Positions 43,412 through 51,216 of a stretch of 64,000 bases of DNA are shown in pieces (within the stretch, counting starts at the first letter, position 1; the number at the start of each line of letters is the position of its first letter). Both the position numbers and the translations under genes were made by a program. Source of the DNA: Planctomycetota bacterium (GTDB lineage: Bacteria > Planctomycetota > UBA1135 > GCA-002686595); contig JAEUIA010000108.1 in the NCBI GenBank assembly GCA_016795245.1, positions 1-64,000 of the forward strand. Direction: 5' to 3'. Below the pieces are notes generated by a model, which did no database searches, was not told where the DNA came from, and saw only the letters and a list, made by a program, of their open reading frames with translations.

Positions 43412-43712
43412 CGAGAGAGGAGTGGGAAGAGACCCCTCAGAGGTGAAATCAAGGTGCGGAGCAGTCTCGTGACGGACGCCGGCCCCGGGTCAGGGACCCG
43501 AAAGACGGCGGCTTGCGAGGCATTCCTATCCTCCCTCAGAGTGCGGGAACGGGCAAGCATTGGGACCCAGTTCCGCACTCTAGCTGCCGCAATTATCGGC
43601 TTTGCTAGGAATCTGCTTCTCTGTCGGGCGCCTCCGCAGCGGGGTTTGGGCAAGTCCGGGCTCCAGGAGCGATGGCACGCCCCCCCGTCCGCGCTGGTTA
43701 TCCTTCCGTCCC
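43412..43712. other. Divergent intergenic region with two stem-loops
   Basis: This 301-base gap separates the priming transferase (minus) from the dehydrogenase-like gene (plus), so it should hold both promoters. I see no convincing -35/-10 pair. It contains a 6-bp hairpin at 43486-43500 (CGGGTC/GACCCG) and a longer stem-loop at 43538-43581 (12 bp with one bulged G, 19-base loop). Either could be in the 5' leader of the plus-strand operon or near the start of the minus-strand transcript. No coding potential stands out. Confidence 0.6.
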
Positions 43713-44711
43713 ATGCTGAAAATCCTCCAAATCGGCCTCGGCCCTCTGGGTGTCCGCATTGCGACGGACCTGTCCGAGCGCGGGCTCGGGCGCGTCGTGG
43801 CGGCAGTGGACGTGGCCGCGGACATCGCCGGCCGCAAACTCTCCGAGCTGGTCCCCGGCGCAGGGGCGCGGGTGCGCGTAGCGGCGGATTTCAAAGCCGT
43901 AGCTTGGAAGTCGATCGATTGCGCGATCGTGGCGTCGAGCTCCGACCTCGCGAAGTGCGCGCCGACGTTCAAACTGTTGCTCGAGCACGGCATGACCGTC
44001 GTCAGCACGTGCGAAGAACTGTCATGGCCGTTCTTGCGCCACGCGAAGCTCGCGCGTGAACTCGATCGTCTGGCCAAGAAACACGGTGGACGACTGCTCG
44101 GCACGGGTGTGAACCCGGGGTTCCTCATGGACACCTTTCCCGTGGGCGCAACGGCGATCGCGCGCTCGGTCGACAGCATCGAAGTACACCGCTATCAGGA
44201 CGCGTCCTCGCGCCGCATCCCGTTCCAGAAGAAGATCGGCGTCGGCTTGAACGAAGCCGAATTCAAAGCACAGGTCAAGGCCGGAACGCTGCGCCACGTC
44301 GGCCTGGGTGAGTCGTTGCACTTCATCGCGGACGGCGTCGGCATGAAGATCACGCGCTGGGAAGAGGACATCGCGCCTGTGTTCGCGACGCGCAACATGA
44401 AGAGCGGTGTCGGTCCGGTCCACAAGGGCGCGATCTGCGGCGTGCGCCAGGAAGCGCGCGGCTTCGAAGGCAAACAGCTCAAAATCGAGCTGAAATTCCA
44501 AGCCTCGATCGGATACGAAGACCCCCACGACCGCGTGATCGTCGTCGGCGTGCCGCCGATCGACCTCGTCTGGCGCGGGGGCGTGCAGGGTGACATCGCG
44601 ACATCCGCCATTACCCTCAACTCGATTCCCGCACTCCAAGCGAGCGCTCCGGGGTTGCACACCATGGCGACGATTCCGCTGGTCGGCTGCGCGGCGCCGC
44701 GGCGCAAATGA
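43713..44711 (+). CDS. 2,4-Diaminopentanoate dehydrogenase-like oxidoreductase
   Basis: NAD(P)-dependent enzyme of 332 residues. An N-terminal Rossmann start (LKILQIGLGPLGVRIATDL) resembles dihydrodipicolinate reductase, and the middle segment HGGRLLGTGVNPGFLMDTFP with its following lid (VDSIEVHRYQDASSRRIPFQ) is typical of the diaminopentanoate dehydrogenase C-terminal family. The ATG at 43713 fits the Rossmann start; upstream frame has no similarity. It overlaps the alpha-oxoamine synthase-like gene by ATGA, then lysA by GTGA. That context points to an amino-acid-derived substrate, but the actual reaction is unknown. Confidence 0.78.
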   Translation: MLKILQIGLGPLGVRIATDLSERGLGRVVAAVDVAADIAGRKLSELVPGAGARVRVAADFKAVAWKSIDCAIVASSSDLAKCAPTFKLLLEHGMTVVSTCEELSWPFLRHAKLARELDRLAKKHGGRLLGTGVNPGFLMDTFPVGATAIARSVDSIEVHRYQDASSRRIPFQKKIGVGLNEAEFKAQVKAGTLRHVGLGESLHFIADGVGMKITRWEEDIAPVFATRNMKSGVGPVHKGAICGVRQEARGFEGKQLKIELKFQASIGYEDPHDRVIVVGVPPIDLVWRGGVQGDIATSAITLNSIPALQASAPGLHTMATIPLVGCAAPRRK

Positions 44712-45811
44712 GCGCCAAGGCGACGCAACGTCGCGCATACAGCTCAGGCACGGCCACGAGCGTGCACGTCGGCAACCGGGACCTGGTGCTCTTCGGCGGC
44801 TGCGATTATCTGGGCCTGGCCCACCACCCGCGCGTGATCCAGGCGCTGCAGGAGGGTCTGCACTGTTTCGGCGTCTCGGCCTCGGGGTCGCGCGCGACGA
44901 CGGGCAACGCGACTGCCCATGACGAACTCGAAGCCGAACTCGCGCGCTTCTTCGACGTGGAAGCGGCGTTGCTCGTGCCGGACGGATACCTGTCGAACAT
45001 CGTGATGGCGCAGAGCTTGCCGGAGGACATCGAGATCGTGCTGCTCGACCGCGAGAGCCACGTCAGCATCCGCGATGCGGTCCGCATATCGGGTTGCAGC
45101 GCGCGCGAGTACGCGCACGTAGCCGTGCGCTCAGCGCGGCAATGTGCCCAGGACTTGACCGGGGGGCCGTTCGCGATCTTCACCGACGGCGTCTTTCCGG
45201 TGCTGCGTGCGGTCGCCCCGCTCGCCGAATTGCTGCAGCTCCTGCCGCAGACCGGGCTCCTGGTCGTCGACGATTGTCACGGCGTCGGCGTCTTGGGCGC
45301 GCGCGGCCGCGGCAGCGTGGAGCACGCCGGGATCGCCGACCCGCGCATCGTGATCACCGGCACGCTGTCGAAGGCGCTGGGCTGTTTCGGCGGGTTTCTG
45401 GCCGGCTCGGCGCGTGTCGTGGAGCGCGCACGAGTACAGGCAAGGGCCTTCATCGCCTCGACGCCGATTCCGCCGGCCCTGGCGCGCGCGGCGAGCGCAG
45501 CGTTGCGCGTGATCGACGACGAACCCGAACGCCTCGCGCGCGCGCGCGAACACACGAGCCGACTGCGCGTCTTGTTCGCGCGTCTGGGACTGCCGGTGAG
45601 CGTGACGCCGTTGCCGGTGTTGGCGCTGCAACTCCCCTCGCACGCGCGCATGCAACACGTTCACGAGACCTTGCTCGCACGCGGCTTGCTCGTGCCTTTC
45701 GTCGAGTACCCGGACGGGCTCGGCGGCTACTTGCGCATCGCTCTGCGCGCGGACCACGAAGACGCGCACGTCGATGCACTGATCGAGGGCTTGATGGAGG
45801 CGTTGAAGTGA
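44708..45811 (+). CDS. Alpha-oxoamine synthase-like PLP enzyme (BioF/Kbl group)
   Basis: Fold-type I pyridoxal-phosphate enzyme of 367 residues. Family members condense an amino acid with an acyl-CoA (or acyl carrier) with loss of CO2. It has LFGGCDYLGLAHHPRVIQAL, GVSASGSRATTGN, the cofactor-binding VVDDCHGVGVLGARGRG and the lysine motif TGTLSKALGCFGG. BioF and Kbl are usually 385-400 residues, so the N-terminus is slightly short. It could be BioF, but no other biotin genes are near, and its coupling to a dehydrogenase and LysA suggests a different role. Starts at ATG 44708 and ends overlapping lysA. Confidence 0.82.
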   Translation: MSAKATQRRAYSSGTATSVHVGNRDLVLFGGCDYLGLAHHPRVIQALQEGLHCFGVSASGSRATTGNATAHDELEAELARFFDVEAALLVPDGYLSNIVMAQSLPEDIEIVLLDRESHVSIRDAVRISGCSAREYAHVAVRSARQCAQDLTGGPFAIFTDGVFPVLRAVAPLAELLQLLPQTGLLVVDDCHGVGVLGARGRGSVEHAGIADPRIVITGTLSKALGCFGGFLAGSARVVERARVQARAFIASTPIPPALARAASAALRVIDDEPERLARAREHTSRLRVLFARLGLPVSVTPLPVLALQLPSHARMQHVHETLLARGLLVPFVEYPDGLGGYLRIALRADHEDAHVDALIEGLMEALK

Positions 45812-47040
45812 AGACCCGCATTCTCGACGACGCGTTCCTCACACGGCTTGCCCGCGAGCACGGCACGCCGCTCTGGGTGTACGACGCCACGGTGATCGCG
45901 GCGCGCGTTGCGAGTCTGCGGGCGTTCGACGTGATTCGCTACGCGCAGAAAGCCAATTCAAATCTCGCGATCCTGCGCCTGATGCGCAGCCTGGGCGCGG
46001 AACTCGACGCCGTTTCCGCCGGCGAAGTCGCCCGCGGCCTGGCGGCCGGATTCGCACGCGACGAGATCGTCTTCACGGCCGACCTGTTCGACCGCGCGGC
46101 GCTGGCGTGCGTGGTCGAGACCGGCGTGCGCGTGAACCTCGGCTCCATGTTCATGATCGACGACTACGGCAAGGCGTGTCCGGGCCGCGAAGTCATGCTG
46201 CGCATCAACCCGGGCTTCGGGCACGGACACACGCGCAAGGTCCAGACCGGCGGCGAAGCCAGCAAGCACGGCATCTGGCACGTCGAAATTCCCGCTGCGA
46301 TCGAGCGCGCGCACAAGTACGGACTGCGCGTGACCGGACTGCACGTGCACATCGGATCGGGCAGTGATTTCGAGCACTTGACCTACGTCTGCGACGCGGT
46401 CGGCAACCTCGCGCAGCACTTCGGTCGGGACCTGTCCGTGATTTCAGCCGGCGGCGGACTGCCGGTTCCCTACGGCGCGCAGGACGATCCCTTCGACGTC
46501 GAACGCTACTCCGAAACCTGGCTTGCGACGCGCGACCGCATCGCGCACGAACTCGGCCGCAAACTGCAGGTCGAAGTCGAACCCGGTCGCTTCCTCGTCG
46601 CCGAATCCGGGTGCTTGCTCACCGAGGTACGCGGCACGAAACACAGCGGCCCGATCGAGTACGTGCTCGTGGACGCCGGCTTCAACGACCTGTTGCGTCC
46701 GGCGATGTACGGATCTCTGCACCAGATCAGCGCACTGGGCCGGACGGCGAGCGCGCCCGCAAAACCGCGCGTGGTTGCCGGGCCGTTGTGCGAATCCGGC
46801 GACGTGTTCACGCAAGGACCGGGCGGTGAACTGATGCCGCAGATGCTGCCCGACGTCGTGCAAGGCGACATCCTGTGCGTGCACGACACGGGAGCGTACG
46901 GTGCGTCCATGTCGAGCAATTACAACGCGCGTCCGTTCGCCGCCGAAGTGCTGGTTACTGACGGCGTGGCGCGTGTCGTGCGCGCACGCCAGACAGTCGA
47001 ACAGATGCTCGAGAACGAATCTTCTGGAGGCCCCCTGTGA
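45808..47040 (+). CDS. lysA: Diaminopimelate decarboxylase
   Basis: Fold-type III PLP enzyme that decarboxylates meso-diaminopimelate to L-lysine. The 410-residue protein has the cofactor lysine K48 in YAQKANSN, HIGSG, SAGGGLPVPYG, EPGRFLVAESG and the active-site CESGDVFTQ with DTGAYGASMSSNYNARP. These segments agree closely with the Escherichia coli LysA type (for example DAGFNDLLRPAMYGS) rather than the form common in many other phyla. This is judged from memory of the family. GTG 45808 overlaps the preceding gene; the frame further upstream is antiphase within it. The stop overlaps the YjbR-like gene. Confidence 0.93.
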   Translation: MKTRILDDAFLTRLAREHGTPLWVYDATVIAARVASLRAFDVIRYAQKANSNLAILRLMRSLGAELDAVSAGEVARGLAAGFARDEIVFTADLFDRAALACVVETGVRVNLGSMFMIDDYGKACPGREVMLRINPGFGHGHTRKVQTGGEASKHGIWHVEIPAAIERAHKYGLRVTGLHVHIGSGSDFEHLTYVCDAVGNLAQHFGRDLSVISAGGGLPVPYGAQDDPFDVERYSETWLATRDRIAHELGRKLQVEVEPGRFLVAESGCLLTEVRGTKHSGPIEYVLVDAGFNDLLRPAMYGSLHQISALGRTASAPAKPRVVAGPLCESGDVFTQGPGGELMPQMLPDVVQGDILCVHDTGAYGASMSSNYNARPFAAEVLVTDGVARVVRARQTVEQMLENESSGGPL

Positions 47041-47495
47041 AGTCCAGAGCCGCGACGCACCCGGATGAAGTTCAGCTGCGCAAGTTCGCGCTGACGTTCC
47101 CCGAGAGCCACGAAGATTTTCCGTGGGGCGAGAGCGCCTTCAAGATCCGCGGCAAGATCTTCCTGTTCATGTACGTGCACGCGGAGGGCATCAAACTCTC
47201 GGTGAAGCTGCCGCAATCCAACGAACATGCACTCGCGCAGCCTTTCGCCGAACCAACCGGATATGGACTGGGCAAGAGCGGTTGGGTCACGTCGCAGTTC
47301 GGGCGTCGCGAGCGCGTTCCGATGGAGCTGTTCGCGCGCTGGATCGAAGAGAGCTTCCGCGCTGTCGCGCCCAAGAAGATCGCGGCACTCCTGGACGGCC
47401 CGGCGCCTGCAGCGCATAAACCGACGGCGCCCAAGCGGTCTGCGCGGAAGAAGGTCGCCCCCAAGCCGCCTGCTCGCGCTCGCAAGAAGCGTTGA
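47037..47495 (+). CDS. MmcQ/YjbR family protein with basic C-terminal tail
   Basis: A 152-residue protein. The first 115 residues match the YjbR/MmcQ (CyaY-like fold) family: LRKFALTFPESHEDFPWGES, FKIRGKIFLFMYVH and YGLGKSGWVTSQF. The family may bind DNA, but its function is poorly defined. The last 35 residues form a Lys/Pro/Ala/Arg-rich, histone-like tail that family members usually lack. The GTG start overlaps the lysA stop (GTGA), so it is translated as part of that operon. Confidence 0.85.
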   Translation: MKSRAATHPDEVQLRKFALTFPESHEDFPWGESAFKIRGKIFLFMYVHAEGIKLSVKLPQSNEHALAQPFAEPTGYGLGKSGWVTSQFGRRERVPMELFARWIEESFRAVAPKKIAALLDGPAPAAHKPTAPKRSARKKVAPKPPARARKKR

Positions 47496-47530
47496 GGCGT
47501 GCCACACTCGCGCCGACCAAGGAGCCGATC

Positions 47531-47965
47531 ATGTCGAAGGAAATGCCCGATCATCGCGACGCTGAACTCGTCATCAAGCTCTACGACTTGCGCCGCGAAC
47601 CGGTGATGCGCCAGGCGCGCGCCGCCATCAACGGCTGGCTGCCGCGCAACTGGGATGAAATGGCTGCGATCATGCAGCCGACACATCCGCTCAATGCGTC
47701 ATGGCGTCAAGTCTCGAGCTACTGGGAGATGGTCTACAGCATGGGCCGTCACGGCATCGTGCATCCCGATTTCTTCGTCGAGAACAACGCCGAGGGCCTG
47801 CTGCTCTTCGCCAAGGTCGCGCCCTATCTCGAACGCATGCGCAAGGAGATGTCACCGACGGCGTTCCAGAGCGCCGAGTGGGCGACCAGGGAGAGTGCGA
47901 GCGGAAAGCTGCGCTTCGCCCTGTTCCAAAAGCGCATCGAGCAGATGCTGAAAGCGCAAGGCTGA
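47531..47965 (+). CDS. Conserved-looking hypothetical protein, 144 aa
   Basis: I do not recognise this family. The 144-residue product is soluble, with no signal peptide or membrane helix, and is predicted mostly helical. Its centre holds WLPRNWDEMAAIMQPTHPLN and SYWEMVYSMGRHGIVHPDFF, then an amphipathic end (LRFALFQKRIEQMLKAQ). ATG 47531 has a GGAG about 7 bases upstream. It follows the YjbR-like gene by 35 bases on the same strand and could be read with that operon. Confidence 0.7.
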   Translation: MSKEMPDHRDAELVIKLYDLRREPVMRQARAAINGWLPRNWDEMAAIMQPTHPLNASWRQVSSYWEMVYSMGRHGIVHPDFFVENNAEGLLLFAKVAPYLERMRKEMSPTAFQSAEWATRESASGKLRFALFQKRIEQMLKAQG

Positions 47966-48032
47966 CAAGAGAGGACGCGCGCAGAGCCGCTGCTCCGCAC
48001 GCGTCCGGACGCGACTGCGCGGGGTCACCTGA

Positions 48033-49871
48033 TCAAGGTTGCCACACCGTTGCGTACGCGTTCGACAGATTGAACGTCGCCGTCGTGCAGAACGTCGCCG
48101 CGTCGCGGTACCACCCCTGGTAGAAGCGAATGGCGCCGGCTGTCACGCCGACCGGAACGAAGGACTTGACTCCGTTCCCGGCTCCATTCGCGAATGAAAC
48201 TCCGAGTCGATCGATCGCCCCGCCGACGCACAACATCCCGTCGCCCAGCGGGATCCCGGTGCCGAAGCTGAACTGACCGGTGCCTTGGAAGAGCAGCACC
48301 GGCGCACCCGGCGGAACACCCAGGTAGCTCATCGACTCCGTCGGATTGGAGATGTTGAACGCGCCGACCATGAAGACCTTGGCGCCGCTGCCTGTCGAAT
48401 TCCGACAACCTTCGCGCGCTGTGATCGGCGCGTCGTTTCCGCAAGGGCAGCGCGCGCTGTTCCCGGTCTCCGTGTAGCCGTAGCAGAAGTCTGCTTGGAA
48501 ATCGGCGCGCGGAATCAAGAAGCGCGACACCAGTACATCCATGTCGGTTCCGAACGGAGGGCTGACGTTGTCCGACGATTGCCACGCCGACACCCAGTGC
48601 CCACGGCCGTCGGACACGATCTGCGAGTGCGAGTCATGTCCGCTGTCCAGGCTCGCATCCACATCGATGAATTCCTGAGCCGACCACGAGTTCCCCAGGC
48701 TGTCGCTGCGCGCTGCGCGCAGGTCGAAATCATTGTCGTCGAGCAGCGTGCGCGTCCAACTCACCAGGAAGTGTCCGCTCTGGTCGGCGTAGACGAACGG
48801 CTCCATGTCACCGGTCGAGGTCGATTGGTCCGTCGCGAAATCCGTGTTCACGATGACCGGCGACGCCCAGCTCAGGCCCAGGTTCGTGCTTTTCGATGAG
48901 ACGATCTCCGAGTCACCACCCGTGAGTCCACCGAACGTGTGGAAGGTCTTCCAGGTGCACAGCCATGTGCCGCTGGCACGATCGACCGCGACGGATGGTT
49001 CGGTGTCGTAAGCCCCGCCGTCCGTGGCCGCCGTAGTGTTGACCAGCGTAGGGCCTTGCCAGGTGATGCCGTCGTCGGAAGAGCGGTACGCGTAGATCTC
49101 GGAGTCGGTGCCGGTCGAGAAGTGACTCTCGAGCGACTCGTACACGACCACCCAATGACCCGCTCCGTCGGTTGCGATCCGCGCGTGCGTGTCGGATCCG
49201 GTGTCGCTCGCGCTGGCCGCGTCGATGCGCGCGGGTGCCGACCACGTCGATCCGGCGTCGGTCGAACGCGCGAACCACAGGTCGCGCTCGAAGCCCCCGT
49301 CCGTGCGCTCCCACACCGTGATGAACGTGTCGTTCGCGCCGGCGATGCACGGCGCGCTGTCGTCGACGGCGTCCGTTGCGAACGCGGCGTTGATCGGGAC
49401 GACGACGGTCCAGAGAGTCTCGGTCATCGAGCCGGAGCTGGAGTGAATCCCGGTGTTCCCCGTCGGCGAACTGCGTGATGAAGCCCACACGACGACGCGC
49501 GAATTGCCGTCGGTCGCGAGCGCAGGCTCGACATCCGTCGACGTGACGCCACTGTCGGTGAGGAAGCTCGCCGAAATCGGAGCCGGCGCGCTCCACGTCA
49601 CGCCCAGATCTCGGCTCCGGATCCAGAAGATGTCCGTGTCGCCGCCGTTCGTGAGCGTCGGATCCGTCGTCACGAACACACATGCGAACACGTCACCACC
49701 GTCGCAGACCAAGGACGGCGCGAAGTCGGAACTCGTGTCCGTGAAACCGTTGCTGTTCGCGAGCGCGGGCGGCGAGACGATCGTCCCGATTTGCGCCGCG
49801 AGCGGTGAAGCCACGCTGGAGACCAGGAACAGGGGTGCGAGAACCAGACGGAAAGCAGGGAGGGTCTTCAT
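48033..49871 (-). CDS. Secreted Asp-box (sialidase-like) repeat protein with lineage-specific C-terminus
   Basis: Secreted protein of 612 residues with a signal peptide ending in SPLAAQ. At least five Asp-box repeats build a probable six-bladed propeller: SRDLGVTWSAP, STDAGSTWSAP, SSDDGITWQGP, STNLGLSWASP and SDSLGNSWSAQ. No sialidase catalytic FRIP arginine or Tyr/Glu pair can be assigned. The last 150 residues contain RCPCGND, GCRNSTGSGA and a hydrophobic beta-rich run ending TATFNLSNAYATVWQP. I associate this module with many exported proteins of one planctomycete lineage; it may be a sorting or surface-attachment domain. It is transcribed alone on the minus strand. Confidence 0.85.
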   Translation of the reverse strand: MKTLPAFRLVLAPLFLVSSVASPLAAQIGTIVSPPALANSNGFTDTSSDFAPSLVCDGGDVFACVFVTTDPTLTNGGDTDIFWIRSRDLGVTWSAPAPISASFLTDSGVTSTDVEPALATDGNSRVVVWASSRSSPTGNTGIHSSSGSMTETLWTVVVPINAAFATDAVDDSAPCIAGANDTFITVWERTDGGFERDLWFARSTDAGSTWSAPARIDAASASDTGSDTHARIATDGAGHWVVVYESLESHFSTGTDSEIYAYRSSDDGITWQGPTLVNTTAATDGGAYDTEPSVAVDRASGTWLCTWKTFHTFGGLTGGDSEIVSSKSTNLGLSWASPVIVNTDFATDQSTSTGDMEPFVYADQSGHFLVSWTRTLLDDNDFDLRAARSDSLGNSWSAQEFIDVDASLDSGHDSHSQIVSDGRGHWVSAWQSSDNVSPPFGTDMDVLVSRFLIPRADFQADFCYGYTETGNSARCPCGNDAPITAREGCRNSTGSGAKVFMVGAFNISNPTESMSYLGVPPGAPVLLFQGTGQFSFGTGIPLGDGMLCVGGAIDRLGVSFANGAGNGVKSFVPVGVTAGAIRFYQGWYRDAATFCTTATFNLSNAYATVWQP

Positions 49872-49971
49872 GGTGAACCGGAGTGGCTGGGGAATCTGAA
49901 ACGGGGATCACCCGCTGCAGGTGACCACCGAAGGTCTGTCCCCGGCCGCTGCGCCGATTTCACGAAATCAC

Positions 49972-49990
49972 GGGTTTCCGCCTGAAACCC
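49972..49990 (-). terminator. Possible terminator hairpin after the GHL10 gene
   Basis: A perfect 7-bp stem (GGGTTTC/GAAACCC) with a 5-base loop lies 14 bases past the stop codon of the GHL10-like gene. The following minus-strand sequence (GTGATTTCGT) has only a weak T run, so intrinsic termination is uncertain. Confidence 0.4.
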
Positions 49991-50004
49991 AGGGGGCCGA
50001 AGCC

Positions 50005-51216
50005 CTACCGCTGCGTGTTGTTGGCCGCGGGCTTCAGATCCCGCAGCCAACCCGACAGCGCCTTGCCCAAGGCATCTCGCTGCGCTCGTTGGGCTGGATC
50101 CGGGCGATCGACTGCGTCATTGGGCGACGGAAACAGCGACGAGTACGCGAAAATCGCGAAGCCGTTGCACTGATCGAGCGCGCGTTGCACCTGGGTGCGC
50201 AACACATCCGCATTGCCCTTGTCGAACATGATGCCCATCACGATGCGCTCGCCCGGCATGGCCTGTTTCCAAGTGTCACAGCGGCTCGCGAACACCTTGG
50301 AGTCGCCGGTGTAGTTCATCGGATACACGGTGTCGATCAAGTCCTCGGACAGCCACGTGTAGGCGTCTTGGTGGTGATGCAGCGCGCTCTCACGCTTCAC
50401 GCCCACAGCCGAGGACAGCTCGATGTCGGGCTTCACCGCGCGCACTTTGGCGCGTATCTGCCGCACGAGTTCGGTGACCTGATTCGTGCGCCAGCGATCC
50501 CAGGCCGCCGGATCCTGGTCGGGCGTCTTTTTCGTCGCCGCGGCGAAGAGCTTCAACGTCTGTGCGTCGCGCGGGTAGTCGAGCCCCGAACCGGCCGGCG
50601 TCGCCGGAGCTTCGTTGGGGAAGCGCGAGTAGTCGAGGTGCACGCCGTCGATCGGATAGCGCGCCGCGATCTCGCCGATGACGCTGACGATGTGCGCGCG
50701 CACTTCAGGCAGGCACGGATTGAGCGAGACGTAGAACTTCTCCGACAGCCCTTGGCGCTTGCCGTTCTGGTCGTACCACATCCATTCCGGATGCTTGTTG
50801 TAGACGTGATTCGGATCCGTAGGCGGAACCGGGCCGTACCAGGCCGGCACGACGTTGACCCACGCGACGAGGCGCATGCCGCGCGAGCGCGTCTCCTCGA
50901 TCATCACCGCCAGCGGGTCGAAGCCCGGGTCCTTGAACCCGAATTGCTCGGCCCACGGCTCCAGGCTGGAACGGTAGAACGCGGTCGCGTTGCCGCGCAC
51001 CTGGAACAGGATCGTGTCCACGCCGATCGCCTTGCAGTTCTCGGCGATCGCGCGGCAATCTTCGCGCGTCTTGTAGTCCCAACGCGTCACCCACATCGCG
51101 TGTTCCGTGAGGCGCGGGCGCCGGACCACCGCAGCCGTTTGACAGGCGCTGGAAGCCACACTGGCAAGTGCGAAAAGGGCAAGGCACAACGATCCGATCC
51201 AACGATACATGTTCAC
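50005..51216 (-). CDS. Glycosyl hydrolase-like 10 (GHL10) family exported protein
   Basis: Probable envelope glycosidase of 403 residues. A signal peptide (SLCLALFALASVASSAC) has a lipobox-like end, so it may be a lipoprotein. The TIM-barrel begins AMWVTRWDYKTREDCRAIAE and contains ILFQVRGNATAFYRSSLEPW, MRLVAWVNVVPAWYGP and DGVHLDYSRFPNE, all characteristic of GHL10 (DUF187). Relatives are linked to peptidoglycan or glycan breakdown. GTG 51216 directly abuts the symporter stop; ATG 51210 is an equally likely start. It is third in an operon with a BadF-type kinase and an SSS symporter. Confidence 0.88.
   Translation of the reverse strand: MNMYRWIGSLCLALFALASVASSACQTAAVVRRPRLTEHAMWVTRWDYKTREDCRAIAENCKAIGVDTILFQVRGNATAFYRSSLEPWAEQFGFKDPGFDPLAVMIEETRSRGMRLVAWVNVVPAWYGPVPPTDPNHVYNKHPEWMWYDQNGKRQGLSEKFYVSLNPCLPEVRAHIVSVIGEIAARYPIDGVHLDYSRFPNEAPATPAGSGLDYPRDAQTLKLFAAATKKTPDQDPAAWDRWRTNQVTELVRQIRAKVRAVKPDIELSSAVGVKRESALHHHQDAYTWLSEDLIDTVYPMNYTGDSKVFASRCDTWKQAMPGERIVMGIMFDKGNADVLRTQVQRALDQCNGFAIFAYSSLFPSPNDAVDRPDPAQRAQRDALGKALSGWLRDLKPAANNTQR

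Noticed and set aside
44708..45811. Assignment as bioF
   Set aside because: No bioA, bioB or bioD lies nearby, the protein is slightly short, and the gene is coupled to lysA. I kept the family-level name.
48033..49871. Assignment as an active sialidase
   Set aside because: Asp boxes are clear, but the arginine triad, Tyr/Glu pair and FRIP motif could not be found.
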